DNA of 64,000 nucleotides, from assembly GCF_004014775.2 (NCBI RefSeq), contig NZ_CP042810.1, forward strand, positions 1-64,000, written 5' to 3'. Made by a program: the position numbers and the translations under genes. Positions 36,248-45,101 of this stretch are shown piece after piece. This stretch comes from Acetobacter oryzoeni (lineage in GTDB: Bacteria > Pseudomonadota > Alphaproteobacteria > Acetobacterales > Acetobacteraceae). Under the pieces are notes generated by a model. It saw only the letters and a list, made by a program, of their open reading frames with translations, searched no databases and was not told where the DNA came from. Numbering within the stretch: position 1 is the first letter of the stretch; each line of letters begins with the position of its first letter.

Positions 36248-37135
36248 ATGGACACGCGGCATATGCGGTTTTTCATGGCTTTGGCCGAGACGCTTCATTT
36301 CGGGCGGGCCGCCGAGCGAATGAACATGAGCCAACCGCCGTTCAGTCGTCAGATTGCGATGATTGAGCGTACGTTGGGCGTGAAGCTGTTTGAGCGAAAC
36401 TCGCGCAACGTGGCTCTCACCCCAGCCGGGAAACACTTCATGGAAGACTGTCGAAATGTGCTGGGGCAGTTTGAAGACGCCTGTCGAGATGTCAGGCTGG
36501 TTGCCAGCGGCATGAAAGGCGAATTGCGCTTTGGATTCATGATGCATGCTGCTCACAGTGTCGTGCCGGAACTTGTGCAGCTTTATGCAAAGGCAAGGCC
36601 TGATGTTCGCCTTGTCCTTGATGAACGCACGCCGACAGAGATCGATGAGATGCTGGTGGCTGGAACACTGGATGCGGCTGTAACATTTGATTGCGGATAT
36701 GCGCCGCACCTGCAGACAGTGCTGTTGGCCAGAGAACGGTTACGCATTATCATGAGGGAAGACCATCCTCTTGCCACGGTCGGGCAGATCTATCCTGAGA
36801 AACTCCGCGAGGAGAAAGTCATCGCGGCACCCGCCGCGACAGCGCCGGCTCTGCGATCTGCAATTAACAGCTATTTTTCGGCCAAGGGAATTGTCCCGCA
36901 TGTCGTGCTTGAACCGCGGTTGCAGCACACGATTATCCAGCTTGTTGCAAAAGGACTGGGCGTAGCCCTTATCCCTGCATCGCTGTGTACCGGAATGGGG
37001 ACAGGGCTGATATCACGGACTTTGACAGACGCTCCCCAGCTTGATGTTGTTCTTCGTGTGCCGATGACTACAAAAAACCCCGCAGTCTCGGCATTCATGG
37101 AAATCGGGAAATCGATACAGCGGACTTCACTCTAA
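36248..37135 (+). CDS. LysR-family transcriptional regulator
   Basis: A 295-residue LTTR. MDTRHMRFFMALAETLHFGRAAERMNMSQPPFSRQIAMIERTLGVKLFERNSRNVALTPAG is the HTH (~1-62); effector domain ~90-290. It resembles the BenM/CatM-like group. It is divergent from the AEC transporter gene, its probable target. The start at 36248 is used because the in-frame extension upstream is not LTTR-like. Confidence 0.9.
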   Translation: MDTRHMRFFMALAETLHFGRAAERMNMSQPPFSRQIAMIERTLGVKLFERNSRNVALTPAGKHFMEDCRNVLGQFEDACRDVRLVASGMKGELRFGFMMHAAHSVVPELVQLYAKARPDVRLVLDERTPTEIDEMLVAGTLDAAVTFDCGYAPHLQTVLLARERLRIIMREDHPLATVGQIYPEKLREEKVIAAPAATAPALRSAINSYFSAKGIVPHVVLEPRLQHTIIQLVAKGLGVALIPASLCTGMGTGLISRTLTDAPQLDVVLRVPMTTKNPAVSAFMEIGKSIQRTSL

Positions 37136-37195
37136 ACCCACAAAATCTGTGAAATAAAGCCTGTTTCCAATTTCTTCGCTTTCCATACTCCTTCG

Positions 37196-37828
37196 TCATG
37201 AGTGGAATAATTTTATGATGTCTTCTGACGCCAGACCCAGACCAAGCAGGATCATGATCGCTCCAGATATATAGCTTGTTACAATGGACGCTCTGGGGCG
37301 ACTGCTTAATATTGTCCGTGCCCCAAATCCGACCATCAGATAGATGGATACACAGTTTATTGTATGAACGCAGCCCAATATCGCGATCTGTAAAAAGATC
37401 GGCAATGATGACCCCGGATTTGTAAATTGGGGTAGAAGGGCAAGAAAAAATAGAAGAGCCTTGGGGTTCAGGCCGCTGATGGCAAACCCTTTGGTAATCC
37501 AGCGCCGAGCGCTTGTTTCGCGTTCATGTCCTTCTTTCGGTAGGGGAGGATGGCGCAAAAGGGAAATGCCCAGTTTTATGAGGTAGACTGCACCTGCAAA
37601 CGTCAGAAGGGTGACCGCGAGCGGCATGCCAGCGACAAGCGCACCGATACCACCTGCGACCGTTCCGGTAATGGCAATATATCCGAGGAACAGACCGAAC
37701 ACAGCAGGCACGACTGCGGCATGATCACGTATTCCGGCGGAAATGACATACGCCCAGTCAGCACCAGGGGTTGCGGCAAGGAGGATGGAAATCGTCCAGA
37801 AAGCAAGAAGTGTATGCAAATTCATCAA
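37196..37828 (-). CDS. LysE/RhtB-family amino acid exporter
   Basis: A 210-residue, six-TM exporter. LAFWTISILLAATPGADWAYVISAGIRDHA (~8-37) carries the TPG-D motif of the LysE/RhtB family, with FAISGLNPKALLFFLALLPQF in the middle. The exact amino acid is not deducible. It is divergent from an Lrp-family gene, the usual arrangement for amino-acid-induced exporters. Confidence 0.9.
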   Translation of the reverse strand: MMNLHTLLAFWTISILLAATPGADWAYVISAGIRDHAAVVPAVFGLFLGYIAITGTVAGGIGALVAGMPLAVTLLTFAGAVYLIKLGISLLRHPPLPKEGHERETSARRWITKGFAISGLNPKALLFFLALLPQFTNPGSSLPIFLQIAILGCVHTINCVSIYLMVGFGARTILSSRPRASIVTSYISGAIMILLGLGLASEDIIKLFHS

Positions 37829-37995
37829 ACACGCATCGCTTTAGAAGGAAATTTACAAAGTTCCACGGCGTTTTCATGTGCTCCAATTATGTTCCTGATC
37901 GCCATCCATGTGATGCGAGAGAAGGTAGGATAGCGTAGATCTGCAGACATGAGGTTGCGTTTATGCCAACTGACCCGTTGATATTTGGCATTTGA

Positions 37996-38025
37996 TTGCG
38001 TCGATATGATTATTTCTGATATAAT
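37996..38025 (+). promoter_or_regulatory. Promoter of the Lrp gene, possibly leaderless
   Basis: TTGCGT (37996-38001), an 18-bp spacer and TATAAT (38020-38025). Transcription would start about 38031-38033, at the ATG of 38032, which has no Shine-Dalgarno. Confidence 0.5.
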
Positions 38026-38031
38026 ATGTTA

Positions 38032-38484
38032 ATGAAACTGGATGCGATTGATCGGCGTATTCTTCGTGTTCTTCAAGAAGATGGCCGCTGCCCCAACAAT
38101 GAACTTGCGAGGCGCGTTGGGCTCTCTCCATCCCCGTGCCTGCGCCGGGTGCGGATGCTGGAAGAAAGTGGTGTTATCGAAGGGTATGTCGCCGTTGTGA
38201 ATCCGGCAAAAGCCGGGTTCGGCGTGACAGCGTTTGTCAGGATATGGCTGACGGGAGAAGACGAGAGACAGTCCGAGCATTTCATCAAGGAAATCGGAAA
38301 ACTTCCGCAGGTGACGGAAGCACACGTCCTTGCAGGAGACTGTGATTTCCTGTTGCGCGTCGTTGCGGAAGACCTTCCAGGATTACGACGTTTTCAGAGT
38401 GAACAGCTTGCACGGATCAAAGGTGTGCGGAGCATGAAAACGGACATCCCGCTCGTGAAGGTCAAGAACGCTAACTTTGCGTAA
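38032..38484 (+). CDS. Lrp/AsnC-family transcriptional regulator
   Basis: A 150-residue regulator. MKLDAIDRRILRVLQEDGRCPNNELARRVGLSPSPCLRRVRMLEESGVIEGY is the Lrp HTH (~1-52) and the C-terminal RAM (ligand) domain spans ~65-145. An ATG two codons upstream (38026) overlaps the -10 box, so 38032 is preferred. It is divergent from the LysE-type exporter and very likely its amino-acid-responsive activator. Confidence 0.9.
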   Translation: MKLDAIDRRILRVLQEDGRCPNNELARRVGLSPSPCLRRVRMLEESGVIEGYVAVVNPAKAGFGVTAFVRIWLTGEDERQSEHFIKEIGKLPQVTEAHVLAGDCDFLLRVVAEDLPGLRRFQSEQLARIKGVRSMKTDIPLVKVKNANFA

Positions 38485-38609
38485 TTTCTAAAATAACGGC
38501 GTTTTAATCCATTGATTGCGTTCCGTGCATACATTGTCACCATATGCAGTAAAGGATAGGCGTAGTCACCGTATATCATGCAGTTATTGCTTTGTTGTTT
38601 GCGGCGACT

Positions 38610-38696
38610 AGCCGTGCGGATCCGCACGTCATTCACCTCGATATCCCGCCAAGTAAAGCCCGGCAATAAATCGGGAAATTTCCTGATTGCGGTCAT
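38610..38696 (-). pseudogene. Scar of a haloacetate dehalogenase-like gene (N-terminus only)
   Basis: Twenty-nine codons (MTAIRKFPDLLPGFTWRDIE then VNDVRIRTA) match the first codons of the intact hydrolase at 7550-8443 (MSTIRTFPELLPGFQWQDIE). Similarity stops abruptly after RIRTA, so the rest of the gene is deleted. Confidence 0.75.
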
Positions 38697-38834
38697 GTTT
38701 TTACCTGCATTGGTCCAGTGGACACACGGCAAAAAAGCAGAATATCAGGAAACCATTGTTTCCGTGATGAAGACCTGTTGATTATCTCCCTGCCGCGACT
38801 GACAACGGCGTCACTGGGTAGATCAGTTGGGACA

Positions 38835-38982
38835 CTCATCAACACGGGCTTCTATCGTGGCTCTTTGGGAAAAAGGGCCGCAGACGCTCCATTTGTTCGT
38901 TCGTCAGCCAAAACATCTCGCTCATCTCCAGTCACTTCACAGAGCCTGAATCAGATTTCCGCAATCAAACCATTAGGTCCTG
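38835..38982 (-). pseudogene. IS5-family transposase remnant (N-terminus and left end)
   Basis: The reverse strand reads MSEMFWLTNEQMERLRPFFP followed by KSHDRSPC-stop, the N-terminus typical of another IS5-subgroup transposase, with the presumed IS end (TCAGGACC, complement near 38975-38982) about 55 bp upstream. The rest of the element is missing. Confidence 0.65.
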
Positions 38983-39000
38983 AGCCGAGGCATGACCATC

Positions 39001-39029
39001 TTGACAAAGTAAGGGAATTTCCTTACTTA
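39001..39029 (+). promoter_or_regulatory. Promoter and operator of prlF-yhaV
   Basis: TTGACA (39001-39006), 17-bp spacer, TACTTA (39024-39029). A perfect inverted repeat AAGTAAGG-GAATTT-CCTTACTT (39007-39028) fills the spacer and enters the -10 box, so bound antitoxin would block RNA polymerase. Confidence 0.7.
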
Positions 39030-39057
39030 TGAAGAAAGTTAAAACTGGAGTTAAGCC

Positions 39058-39390
39058 ATGGTCGACTTGCTGAAAGCAGAAAGCACTATCACCGCTAAGG
39101 GTCAGACGACTATTCCCAAGAGCGTCCGGAAGGCTTTAGGTGTAGACTATGGTGGGCGTATTGCGTTCGTCGTGGACGATCAGCGCCGTGTTCATGTCGA
39201 GAAGGCCACAGAAGAGACAAGCGACCCAGTCGTTGAGCGCTTCCTCGAATTTCTGGAGAAGGACATGCTCGACCATTCCCGTCCACGCCTTGTCAACCTC
39301 CCTGCCAGTTTGCCTGATCGCGTAGCCGCGCTCGTCGGGAATATGGACGTTGATCTCGATGATGAGATTGAAGGTGATGTGGCGCTCTGA
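39058..39390 (+). CDS. prlF: PrlF-family (AbrB-fold) antitoxin
   Basis: A 110-residue protein. An AbrB/SpoVT swapped-hairpin domain (ESTITAKGQTTIPKSVRKALGVDYGGRIAFVVDD, ~8-42) precedes an acidic C-terminal tail that would bind the toxin, as in PrlF (SohA). It precedes yhaV by 2 nt. It neutralises YhaV and probably represses the shared promoter through the palindrome at 39007-39028. Confidence 0.88.
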   Translation: MVDLLKAESTITAKGQTTIPKSVRKALGVDYGGRIAFVVDDQRRVHVEKATEETSDPVVERFLEFLEKDMLDHSRPRLVNLPASLPDRVAALVGNMDVDLDDEIEGDVAL

Positions 39391-39392
39391 CT

Positions 39393-39884
39393 ATGCTGAC
39401 GATTAATGGCTGGACCATCCTCGCGCATCCGCTCTTTCTCGATCAGTTGGAAAAGCTCATCGGCGCTGTTGAGGAGTTGAAGGAAAAAAAGCCCCACGAA
39501 TATCAAAAGAAACCGAGCACGAAGTTATTGGCCGCCTTGAACAAGCTGCTCTTCCAGTCAATCCCTGCCGATCCGACAGCAGCCGTCTATAGACAAGGCG
39601 GAACGCTTGGTGAAGCGCACAAGCATTGGTTTAGGGCAAAGTTCGGGAATGGTCGCTTTCGCCTGTTCTTCCGCTATAGTTCGGCCGAAAAAATCATCAT
39701 CTTCGCTTGGGTGAACGATGAGACGAAATTGCGCACCTATGGTTCAAGGACTGACGCCTACAAAGTTTTCAAGGCGATGCTGCAGAAGGGCAACCCGCCA
39801 GACGATTGGGACGCTCTTTGTGCGGCCGCGTCCGATCAGGCTACAGTTGACAGGCTGGGTAAGTCCTCTCCTCCAAATTCGTGA
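39393..39884 (+). CDS. yhaV: YhaV-family ribonuclease toxin
   Basis: A 163-residue RelE-superfamily toxin. NGWTILAHPLFLDQLEKLI at the N-terminus and the core RQGGTLGEAHKHWFRAKFGNGRFRLFFRYSSAEKIIIFAWVNDETKLRTYGSRTDAYKVFKAML (~68-130) are characteristic of YhaV. The length is normal and the gene intact. It cleaves mRNA in translating ribosomes when free of PrlF. The pair may stabilise the adjacent island. Confidence 0.88.
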   Translation: MLTINGWTILAHPLFLDQLEKLIGAVEELKEKKPHEYQKKPSTKLLAALNKLLFQSIPADPTAAVYRQGGTLGEAHKHWFRAKFGNGRFRLFFRYSSAEKIIIFAWVNDETKLRTYGSRTDAYKVFKAMLQKGNPPDDWDALCAAASDQATVDRLGKSSPPNS

Positions 39885-40336
39885 CGAATGCAGTTTAACG
39901 TTACAGCATTGCATATTGTCCTTTGGATCGGACTGTCGGCTGCGCCTGAACCACGCTAAGGATGCGTTTTCGCCATTAGGCTTAAATCCAATAGCGCAAT
40001 GGCGGTTGAGGACACACGAAGCCTCGACCGTAAATCACGTTGGCAGCATACTAACTAGTTTTGACGGTTAGGCATCAAACGCGATGGTAGAAGGACTATA
40101 TCGCGCCGATGACTTCGGATATCCCTCAGTTTAATCACGCCTGAATGTCATCAGGAAATGGCAAAGCCAGCCATTTACAATACTTAAACTTACTTGACTT
40201 CTAACTCCGTCTTTTATTCAAAATCGGTCATCTTCCCCATACCTACCTGCGATAATATTAATATCCCGCTAAACCATTATGAAGATGTGCTAAACGAACA
40301 GGAATAACGGGATATGTGGGCATTGATGATGCGGAA
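39885..40336. other. Intergenic, left boundary of the defence island
   Basis: No gene is visible. It contains the 25-bp sequence at 40232-40256 that recurs at 56158-56182, and otherwise unremarkable mixed-composition DNA. Confidence 0.45.
40232..40256 (+). repeat. Left copy of a 25-bp repeat flanking the defence island
   Basis: CTTCCCCATACCTACC plus TGCGATAAT; 23 of 25 positions match 56158-56182 in the same orientation. The right copy continues into a perfect dif-like palindrome; this left copy keeps only the first half-site (ACCTGCGATAA). Confidence 0.6.
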
Positions 40337-40645
40337 TTAATCTGTCTGTTTTTGTTTGGAAATCTCGCCAAGGTGCTCAAGGATTGCCAGCAAAATGCGC
40401 GGTGCACCACGATAGCCTTCATCTCCTTCCGTTTCCTTAATGTTAACCATGGCATCAAACAGGCGATAAGCTGGACCATTCCTATTTGAGATAACTTCTT
40501 CAATCTTATCCAGGTCTAATTCGAGAGTTTTCTGTCCAGCGTTCCGTAGGGCAGTATATTTATCAAGCGCATCCACGAAATAAGGATCTGATGACCAATG
40601 TCTTGACATTCTGATGTGGGCCTTATTGTTCAAGTTTGAAACCAT
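40337..40645 (-). CDS. Hypothetical protein
   Basis: A 102-residue acidic, soluble protein (MVSNLNNKAHIRMSRHWSSD...EHLGEISKQKQTD). It has regular amphipathic helices and no Cys, membrane or signal segments. I do not recognise it. Coding is supported by length, normal amino acid composition and absence of an alternative in the region. It is the first gene inside the left repeat of the island. Confidence 0.5.
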   Translation of the reverse strand: MVSNLNNKAHIRMSRHWSSDPYFVDALDKYTALRNAGQKTLELDLDKIEEVISNRNGPAYRLFDAMVNIKETEGDEGYRGAPRILLAILEHLGEISKQKQTD

Positions 40646-41059
40646 AGTACATATGCTCTTTTATATCAGCCGAAATAATCTGTTCGTAAAGATGAGGAAG
40701 AACTTTCGCGCAGACAGAAATTCATTGCAAACTGACATTCTAGTGGTCGCCATTTCAATAACAGAAAAATTATTTCGCATGTAAAATCGAGATGATGTTT
40801 TGATATGTAGAAAATATTTTCGCCAGGTGAGCGTAGAAGAATACACTTGCGTTGCCTTCTGAACGTCATCCAGCGCCAGCCGTATCAAGTAGGGCCAAAC
40901 TTCGATGCGTCATAATCAGCATGCGTTGCAGATTTGAAGGATGTGTTGCAGGTAAACCCGCGTGTATCTTCCGAAGTATAGCAAGACGCGTAAAGGAATG
41001 CTGGATTTCGACTTTGTCGAGGGGTAGGGAATTCGTGTTAATTCTGTTATCAGCCTCTC
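40646..41059. other. Intergenic stretch without recognisable gene
   Basis: About 410 bp. A ~90-residue open frame on the + strand overlaps the nuclease start but has no family resemblance and a composition typical of chance frames. I see no RNA gene or strong palindrome. Confidence 0.4.
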
Positions 41060-41812
41060 ATGAGACGACTAGCCTTGATATTTCTCTGCGTCTTTTACGC
41101 AGGCTCCCTTCATGCAGAAGAAGATAACTGCAACGATTTTGGGGCGAATAGCCATCTACCAAAGATTGTAAATTCCAAGCTAAGCGCAGGCACTCAATTA
41201 TTGTGCAACAAAGGCTATGCGGCCTTAGCTTCCTCTATTTCGCATGGCCCTCTCTGGTCTGCCGAACATCTCTGGTCGGATGATGTGGAGGCAGCAGAAA
41301 GGCTAAAAAGGGCAGGCCATTTCTATGCAGACACTCGGTTTGCGGGCAGCGCGGATTTACAGGACTATTATAACTCCATTTATGACCGTGGACATATGGC
41401 ACCGAGTGGTGACCAACCTACAGAAGCATCCCAGGCAGAGACTTATGCACTCTCAAATGTGGTGCCTCAGACAGCCAGTCTGAATGAAGGCATCTGGTCA
41501 CGTGTGGAACGACGTGTGCGTGATATGGCAGATGATGAAGGAGAGCTGTATGTGGTGACAGGCCCTGCTTTTCATTTGCGCCCTATTCAGACCATGGGGC
41601 ATGACCGCGTGTACGTGCCGTCCTCAACGTGGAAAGCAGTCTATTCGCCCAGCAAGAACAAAGCATCGGCATATGTGTGTAAAAACGCGCAACAGCATCC
41701 ACACTGCACGCAGGTTACAGTAGCAACACTCATACGGAATGTCGGGATTGACCCGTTTCCAGGAGTGTCAGCGCAGATTAAGGCGCAAGCATGGAAGTTG
41801 CCCGCACCTTAA
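41060..41812 (+). CDS. Secreted DNA/RNA non-specific endonuclease
   Basis: A 250-residue protein with a signal peptide (LALIFLCVFYAGSLHA, residues ~4-19) and a beta-beta-alpha-metal nuclease domain. The catalytic motif is YDRGHMAPSGD (His ~113), with the metal-ligand Asn in QTASLNEGIWSRVE (~145-158). It matches the NucA/Serratia-nuclease family. It is probably exported to the periplasm, where it would degrade incoming or environmental nucleic acid. It is followed by mucR on the same strand. Confidence 0.88.
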   Translation: MRRLALIFLCVFYAGSLHAEEDNCNDFGANSHLPKIVNSKLSAGTQLLCNKGYAALASSISHGPLWSAEHLWSDDVEAAERLKRAGHFYADTRFAGSADLQDYYNSIYDRGHMAPSGDQPTEASQAETYALSNVVPQTASLNEGIWSRVERRVRDMADDEGELYVVTGPAFHLRPIQTMGHDRVYVPSSTWKAVYSPSKNKASAYVCKNAQQHPHCTQVTVATLIRNVGIDPFPGVSAQIKAQAWKLPAP

Positions 41813-42040
41813 TCGGATTTAAAGCCGCTGGATCTCGTTATGGAATTAACCGTTCCAATCAATGATATTCCAGATATCTCGTGTTTTATCTATCGTCTTT
41901 TTAACTACATTGAAAAACTGAATTCTAGCAAAAACCGAATGTATATTACTTTTGGTAAACAATTTACTATTTATAATTTTTTTCTTATGTTGATACAGCT
42001 ATCTTGTTATGAAGAAGATATTCCAAAGGATCTGAAAATT

Positions 42041-42541
42041 ATGGAACATAATAAACACGAAGATAATTATTTGCATCATTTGACATGTGATATTGTCGTT
42101 GCTTATTTGTCTGGAAATACCATACCATTTTCCGATGTACCTTTACTGATACAACAGATTTATCGTGCTCTTGCGGGCGTTGAAATGGACGTAAGTGCTG
42201 ATAAAGAGTTAGTTCCTGCTGTGCCCATTAAGAAATCGGTGTTTCCTGATTATATTATCTGTTTAGAAGATGGGAAAAAGGTGAAAATGCTCAAACGCCA
42301 TCTGATGTCAGCGTTTGGCCTCACACCTTCAGCTTATCGTCAAAAATGGGGATTGCCGGCTAATTATCCGATGGTCGCGCCAGCTTATTCAGAACAACGA
42401 TCACGTTTAGCGCGCTCATCAGGATTGGGGAATAACAAGTCACAAGAGATTACCGAACTACAGCAAGAAAAATCAGAAGAGGATGCCATTGTGACGCGCT
42501 TACCTGAAGTCAAAAGGGGACGTAAAAAGAAACTCGGTTGA
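42041..42541 (+). CDS. Ros/MucR-family transcriptional regulator
   Basis: A 166-residue protein from the ATG at 42041 (MEHNKHEDNYLHHLTCDIVVAYLSG). The core PDYIICLEDGKKVKMLKRHLMSAFGLTPSAYRQKWGLPANYPMVAP is the Ros/MucR zinc-finger-like domain, here with only the first Cys and the downstream His positions. The basic C-terminal tail (KRGRKKKLG) is unusual. The frame is open to 41840, but those 67 residues are AT-rich and absent from MucR proteins. It is a global-type DNA-binding regulator, possibly an island silencer. Confidence 0.82.
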   Translation: MEHNKHEDNYLHHLTCDIVVAYLSGNTIPFSDVPLLIQQIYRALAGVEMDVSADKELVPAVPIKKSVFPDYIICLEDGKKVKMLKRHLMSAFGLTPSAYRQKWGLPANYPMVAPAYSEQRSRLARSSGLGNNKSQEITELQQEKSEEDAIVTRLPEVKRGRKKKLG

Positions 42542-42983
42542 TTAAGGATTTTTTTCTCGCCCCATAATGATCTCGCGTTGCTTCGTCAACTGACAATAGA
42601 TATTCATGGGGTTGGTGATTGGTCGGTTTCCATTGTCTTGACTGAAAAAACGTGACGGTTGAATCTGGCCGTGCTGACACTGCGATGGCCCAGCTGGAAA
42701 GATATAAAGAGCAAATCCCGTAGACCAATCAAATTCTTATTCTACGATTATATTTCCATAAGTTGATGGGATAAACTGCGGGACTCGAACCTGCATCAAC
42801 CCACAGTGACAAATTTTATAACTTATTGAAACAGCACAGAGAATATATTGATTTCTCTTCCAATGACCTAAATAGAAAATATATATTTGGTTAAACATTC
42901 TGGGGAGAGGAAATAGTAAGGTATGCAAGATATATTTAAGAGATAGATAAAATATTTTAATATTACTGGAATAAATGAGTGGC
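42542..42983. other. AT-rich intergenic stretch with a tRNA T-arm-like motif
   Basis: It contains no gene I can support. The reverse complement of about 42776-42798 reads GGTTCGAGTCCCGC within a near-T-arm (one A-C mismatch), but no D- or anticodon arm is visible upstream, so it is at most a tRNA 3'-end fragment. Around 42650-42720 a short open segment ends ...AQLERYKEQIP-stop without a start. Confidence 0.35.
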
Positions 42984-43109
42984 GAGGCTGTCAATCACAT
43001 TTGGTGTGTGCACAGTGGCTCATCATCGTCGCCGGATCACGTGTTGCGCACGCGAGCCTTTAAACGGGAGAATAGAATGGCAAAGCATTCTCAAGTCAAA
43101 GACAGCCTC
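42984..43109 (-). ncRNA. Candidate DRT3 template RNA
   Basis: It is located 19 nt after the stop of the second reverse transcriptase on the same strand. A perfect 9-bp closing stem (GAGGCTGTC/GACAGCCTC, 42984-42992 with 43101-43109) encloses a hairpin AGAATG/CATTCT (43074-43091) and a stem GGCTC/GAGCC (43017-43021 with 43054-43058). Between the latter and the 3' closing strand is the unpaired segment CACACAC containing ACACAC (complement of 43004-43009). DRT3 systems are known to use an ncRNA, and an ACACAC template for GT-repeat synthesis has been reported. Transcript ends are estimated. Confidence 0.6.
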
Positions 43110-43127
43110 TAAACTAAATATGCCTAA

Positions 43128-45101
43128 TTAGTAGATGGCACTCAACTCTTTTTTGCGCAGTAGTGCTAAGAGGTCGACACGATCCCATCTAACAAACCAG
43201 TATGTAGATGCCATTTGCTTAACTGCAGCTTGAGCTTTTTCCCGAGAAATTTTAGGCAAGTCACATTTACTACGCAGAATATTAAACCAGGAAGCACGTT
43301 TTTCTAAGGGAAGGAATGGACAAGCCAAGAGATCAAGAGCTAAATGAGCAGATTGAGAATCGATACGTGGACCTAAGCCAGTATTGACGATTTCTTTAGC
43401 TTTTGCAAAGAGTTTCTTTATAATTATTTGATGTGATTTTTGTCCTTCAAGAAGAAATAAAAATGTAACAATTTCAAAATAACCAAAACTATCAATGTCT
43501 TCACACATTTTTGTAAGATAATTATTAATAATATTCTCTTGTCTAGCAATTTCTTTCATGGGAAGTAAAATATTCAATACTTCAATAGGAACAGCCGTTA
43601 AATCTTTATGTCTTTCATCTCTGGATATTGATTTAGTAAGTTCTATAGTCCAACGAATTATATTTTCAGAAAGAAAAGGCAAGCGATCAGGATAGTGATC
43701 TTTCAAGCATCTTGTTGCCATTATTATGGCTCTAGCGACATAAAGAGATGCACGAACAGTAGGGTTTACTGTGTAAAAAAAGTATATGGATTCTATTAAT
43801 AGTAAAAATATTGAAATATAATTTTCTTCAAGTCCACTATTATTAAATTTTGGTTCTTCGAATGCATAACAAAGGTCAGTTACCCGTTTACTAAGAGCTG
43901 ATACAATATAATCTGAAATGGCTTCATAATGAGATGAGTGGAGAGAGCATATTGCTTTTATTTTTTTTATTAACAAACGTAGTAATGCATCAGAATGATA
44001 AATTTCTTTAGGAGTAAAAATTTTTACTTTATCTATTTTTGTGCTTTTAATGATTTTATCGAAGAAAAATATCAATGCATCATTGGTATCTGAAATCACT
44101 TGTGATTTTTTAGTGGAAAATGGCCTACTAATAGTTACGGTTTTATTTTCATTTAAATGCAGATTAAACTGTCCTAGAGATAAACTGATCGCTGCGGTTA
44201 TTTGATCGGAAATACTTTCATTGTGAGAAAAAACATAATAATCGTCTACATATCTTTTGAAATCAAAATCATCTTTATATTTAATTCCTCGCTTTGATGC
44301 GTATTCAATAACTCTTTTATCAATTTCTGAAAATATTATCTCTGCAAATACACGACTTATTTCAGGTCCTATACATATTCCATTGGTTTCGTTGTAATTC
44401 ATGGATTGCATTAATCTGTCGAACTCATTTGCAAAGCCTGCTGATGAAGTGTTATCTTTAGCTGCTTGTACGTTATCTACCGCCCAATATAGAGTGTGTG
44501 TGTAAATACTATTGAAACATTTACTCACATCCAATGATCTGAAAATATGAAATTTCTTCTCCAGATGCATGTAATCATTGGAGTCAAAGAACTGATGCGC
44601 ACGACTAATTTTATTATAAGAAAAATATGAAGCTGGGTTAGATACTGAAGACTCAATAGACACTGAATCGACAGGACTAGCCTTGAAACGATTTTTCGTA
44701 CTATTGGGACCTTTTACAAAAAATGTGGTTCCGACTTTTCTGGGAGAACGTAAAGACGCCGAGGATTTCGAACAAAAATAGCAAATCAGAGTATCGTATT
44801 TTTGGTAAAATTTTGCCGCATCATACTGCGCTGACGGATGGATTAAACTTAAACCACGAGCTGAAAAATTGTCTCGGATTACATTATAGCGATATGGTTT
44901 CGTATATGTTTTTTCTGGAGTTAAAATTTTTTTGACGAAAGAAGAAGCGTCACTGTTTTGTATTAGCGCTTTAGATAGATTTAGGTAGAACCCATCATTG
45001 CTAAATATTATTGGAACTTCTTCAGGTAGCGTATCGGTGACTACCACACGCATGAAGTCACCGCGTCTAATATTTCCTTTGGCGATAATTTTTTTACGCA
45101 T
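43128..45101 (-). CDS. drt3b: DRT3 reverse transcriptase, long subunit (Drt3b-like)
   Basis: About 657 residues. The RT domain is N-terminal to central: motif A IFRSLDVSKCFNSIY (catalytic Asp), motif B NGICIGPEISRVFAEII, motif C RYVDDYYVF (YVDD). It is followed by ~350 residues of helical, non-RT sequence. It starts inside the end of the upstream RT gene (8-nt overlap from ATG 45101; ATGs at 45116 and 45053 are also possible). Two tandem RTs of ~410 and ~660 residues is the layout of defence-associated RT type 3 (UG3+UG8). AT-rich codon use differs from the metabolic genes, indicating transfer. Confidence 0.82.
   Translation of the reverse strand: MRKKIIAKGNIRRGDFMRVVVTDTLPEEVPIIFSNDGFYLNLSKALIQNSDASSFVKKILTPEKTYTKPYRYNVIRDNFSARGLSLIHPSAQYDAAKFYQKYDTLICYFCSKSSASLRSPRKVGTTFFVKGPNSTKNRFKASPVDSVSIESSVSNPASYFSYNKISRAHQFFDSNDYMHLEKKFHIFRSLDVSKCFNSIYTHTLYWAVDNVQAAKDNTSSAGFANEFDRLMQSMNYNETNGICIGPEISRVFAEIIFSEIDKRVIEYASKRGIKYKDDFDFKRYVDDYYVFSHNESISDQITAAISLSLGQFNLHLNENKTVTISRPFSTKKSQVISDTNDALIFFFDKIIKSTKIDKVKIFTPKEIYHSDALLRLLIKKIKAICSLHSSHYEAISDYIVSALSKRVTDLCYAFEEPKFNNSGLEENYISIFLLLIESIYFFYTVNPTVRASLYVARAIIMATRCLKDHYPDRLPFLSENIIRWTIELTKSISRDERHKDLTAVPIEVLNILLPMKEIARQENIINNYLTKMCEDIDSFGYFEIVTFLFLLEGQKSHQIIIKKLFAKAKEIVNTGLGPRIDSQSAHLALDLLACPFLPLEKRASWFNILRSKCDLPKISREKAQAAVKQMASTYWFVRWDRVDLLALLRKKELSAIY

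Noticed and set aside
40852..41127. Small open frame overlapping the nuclease start
   Set aside because: Composition and lack of any domain suggest a chance frame; the nuclease with its signal peptide is the better gene.
41840..42040. N-terminal extension of MucR by 67 residues
   Set aside because: The segment is AT-rich, has no counterpart in MucR proteins, and a family-typical start exists at 42041.
42760..42800. tRNA gene on the minus strand
   Set aside because: Only a T-arm-like sequence (with one mismatch) is present; no anticodon or D arm can be folded upstream.
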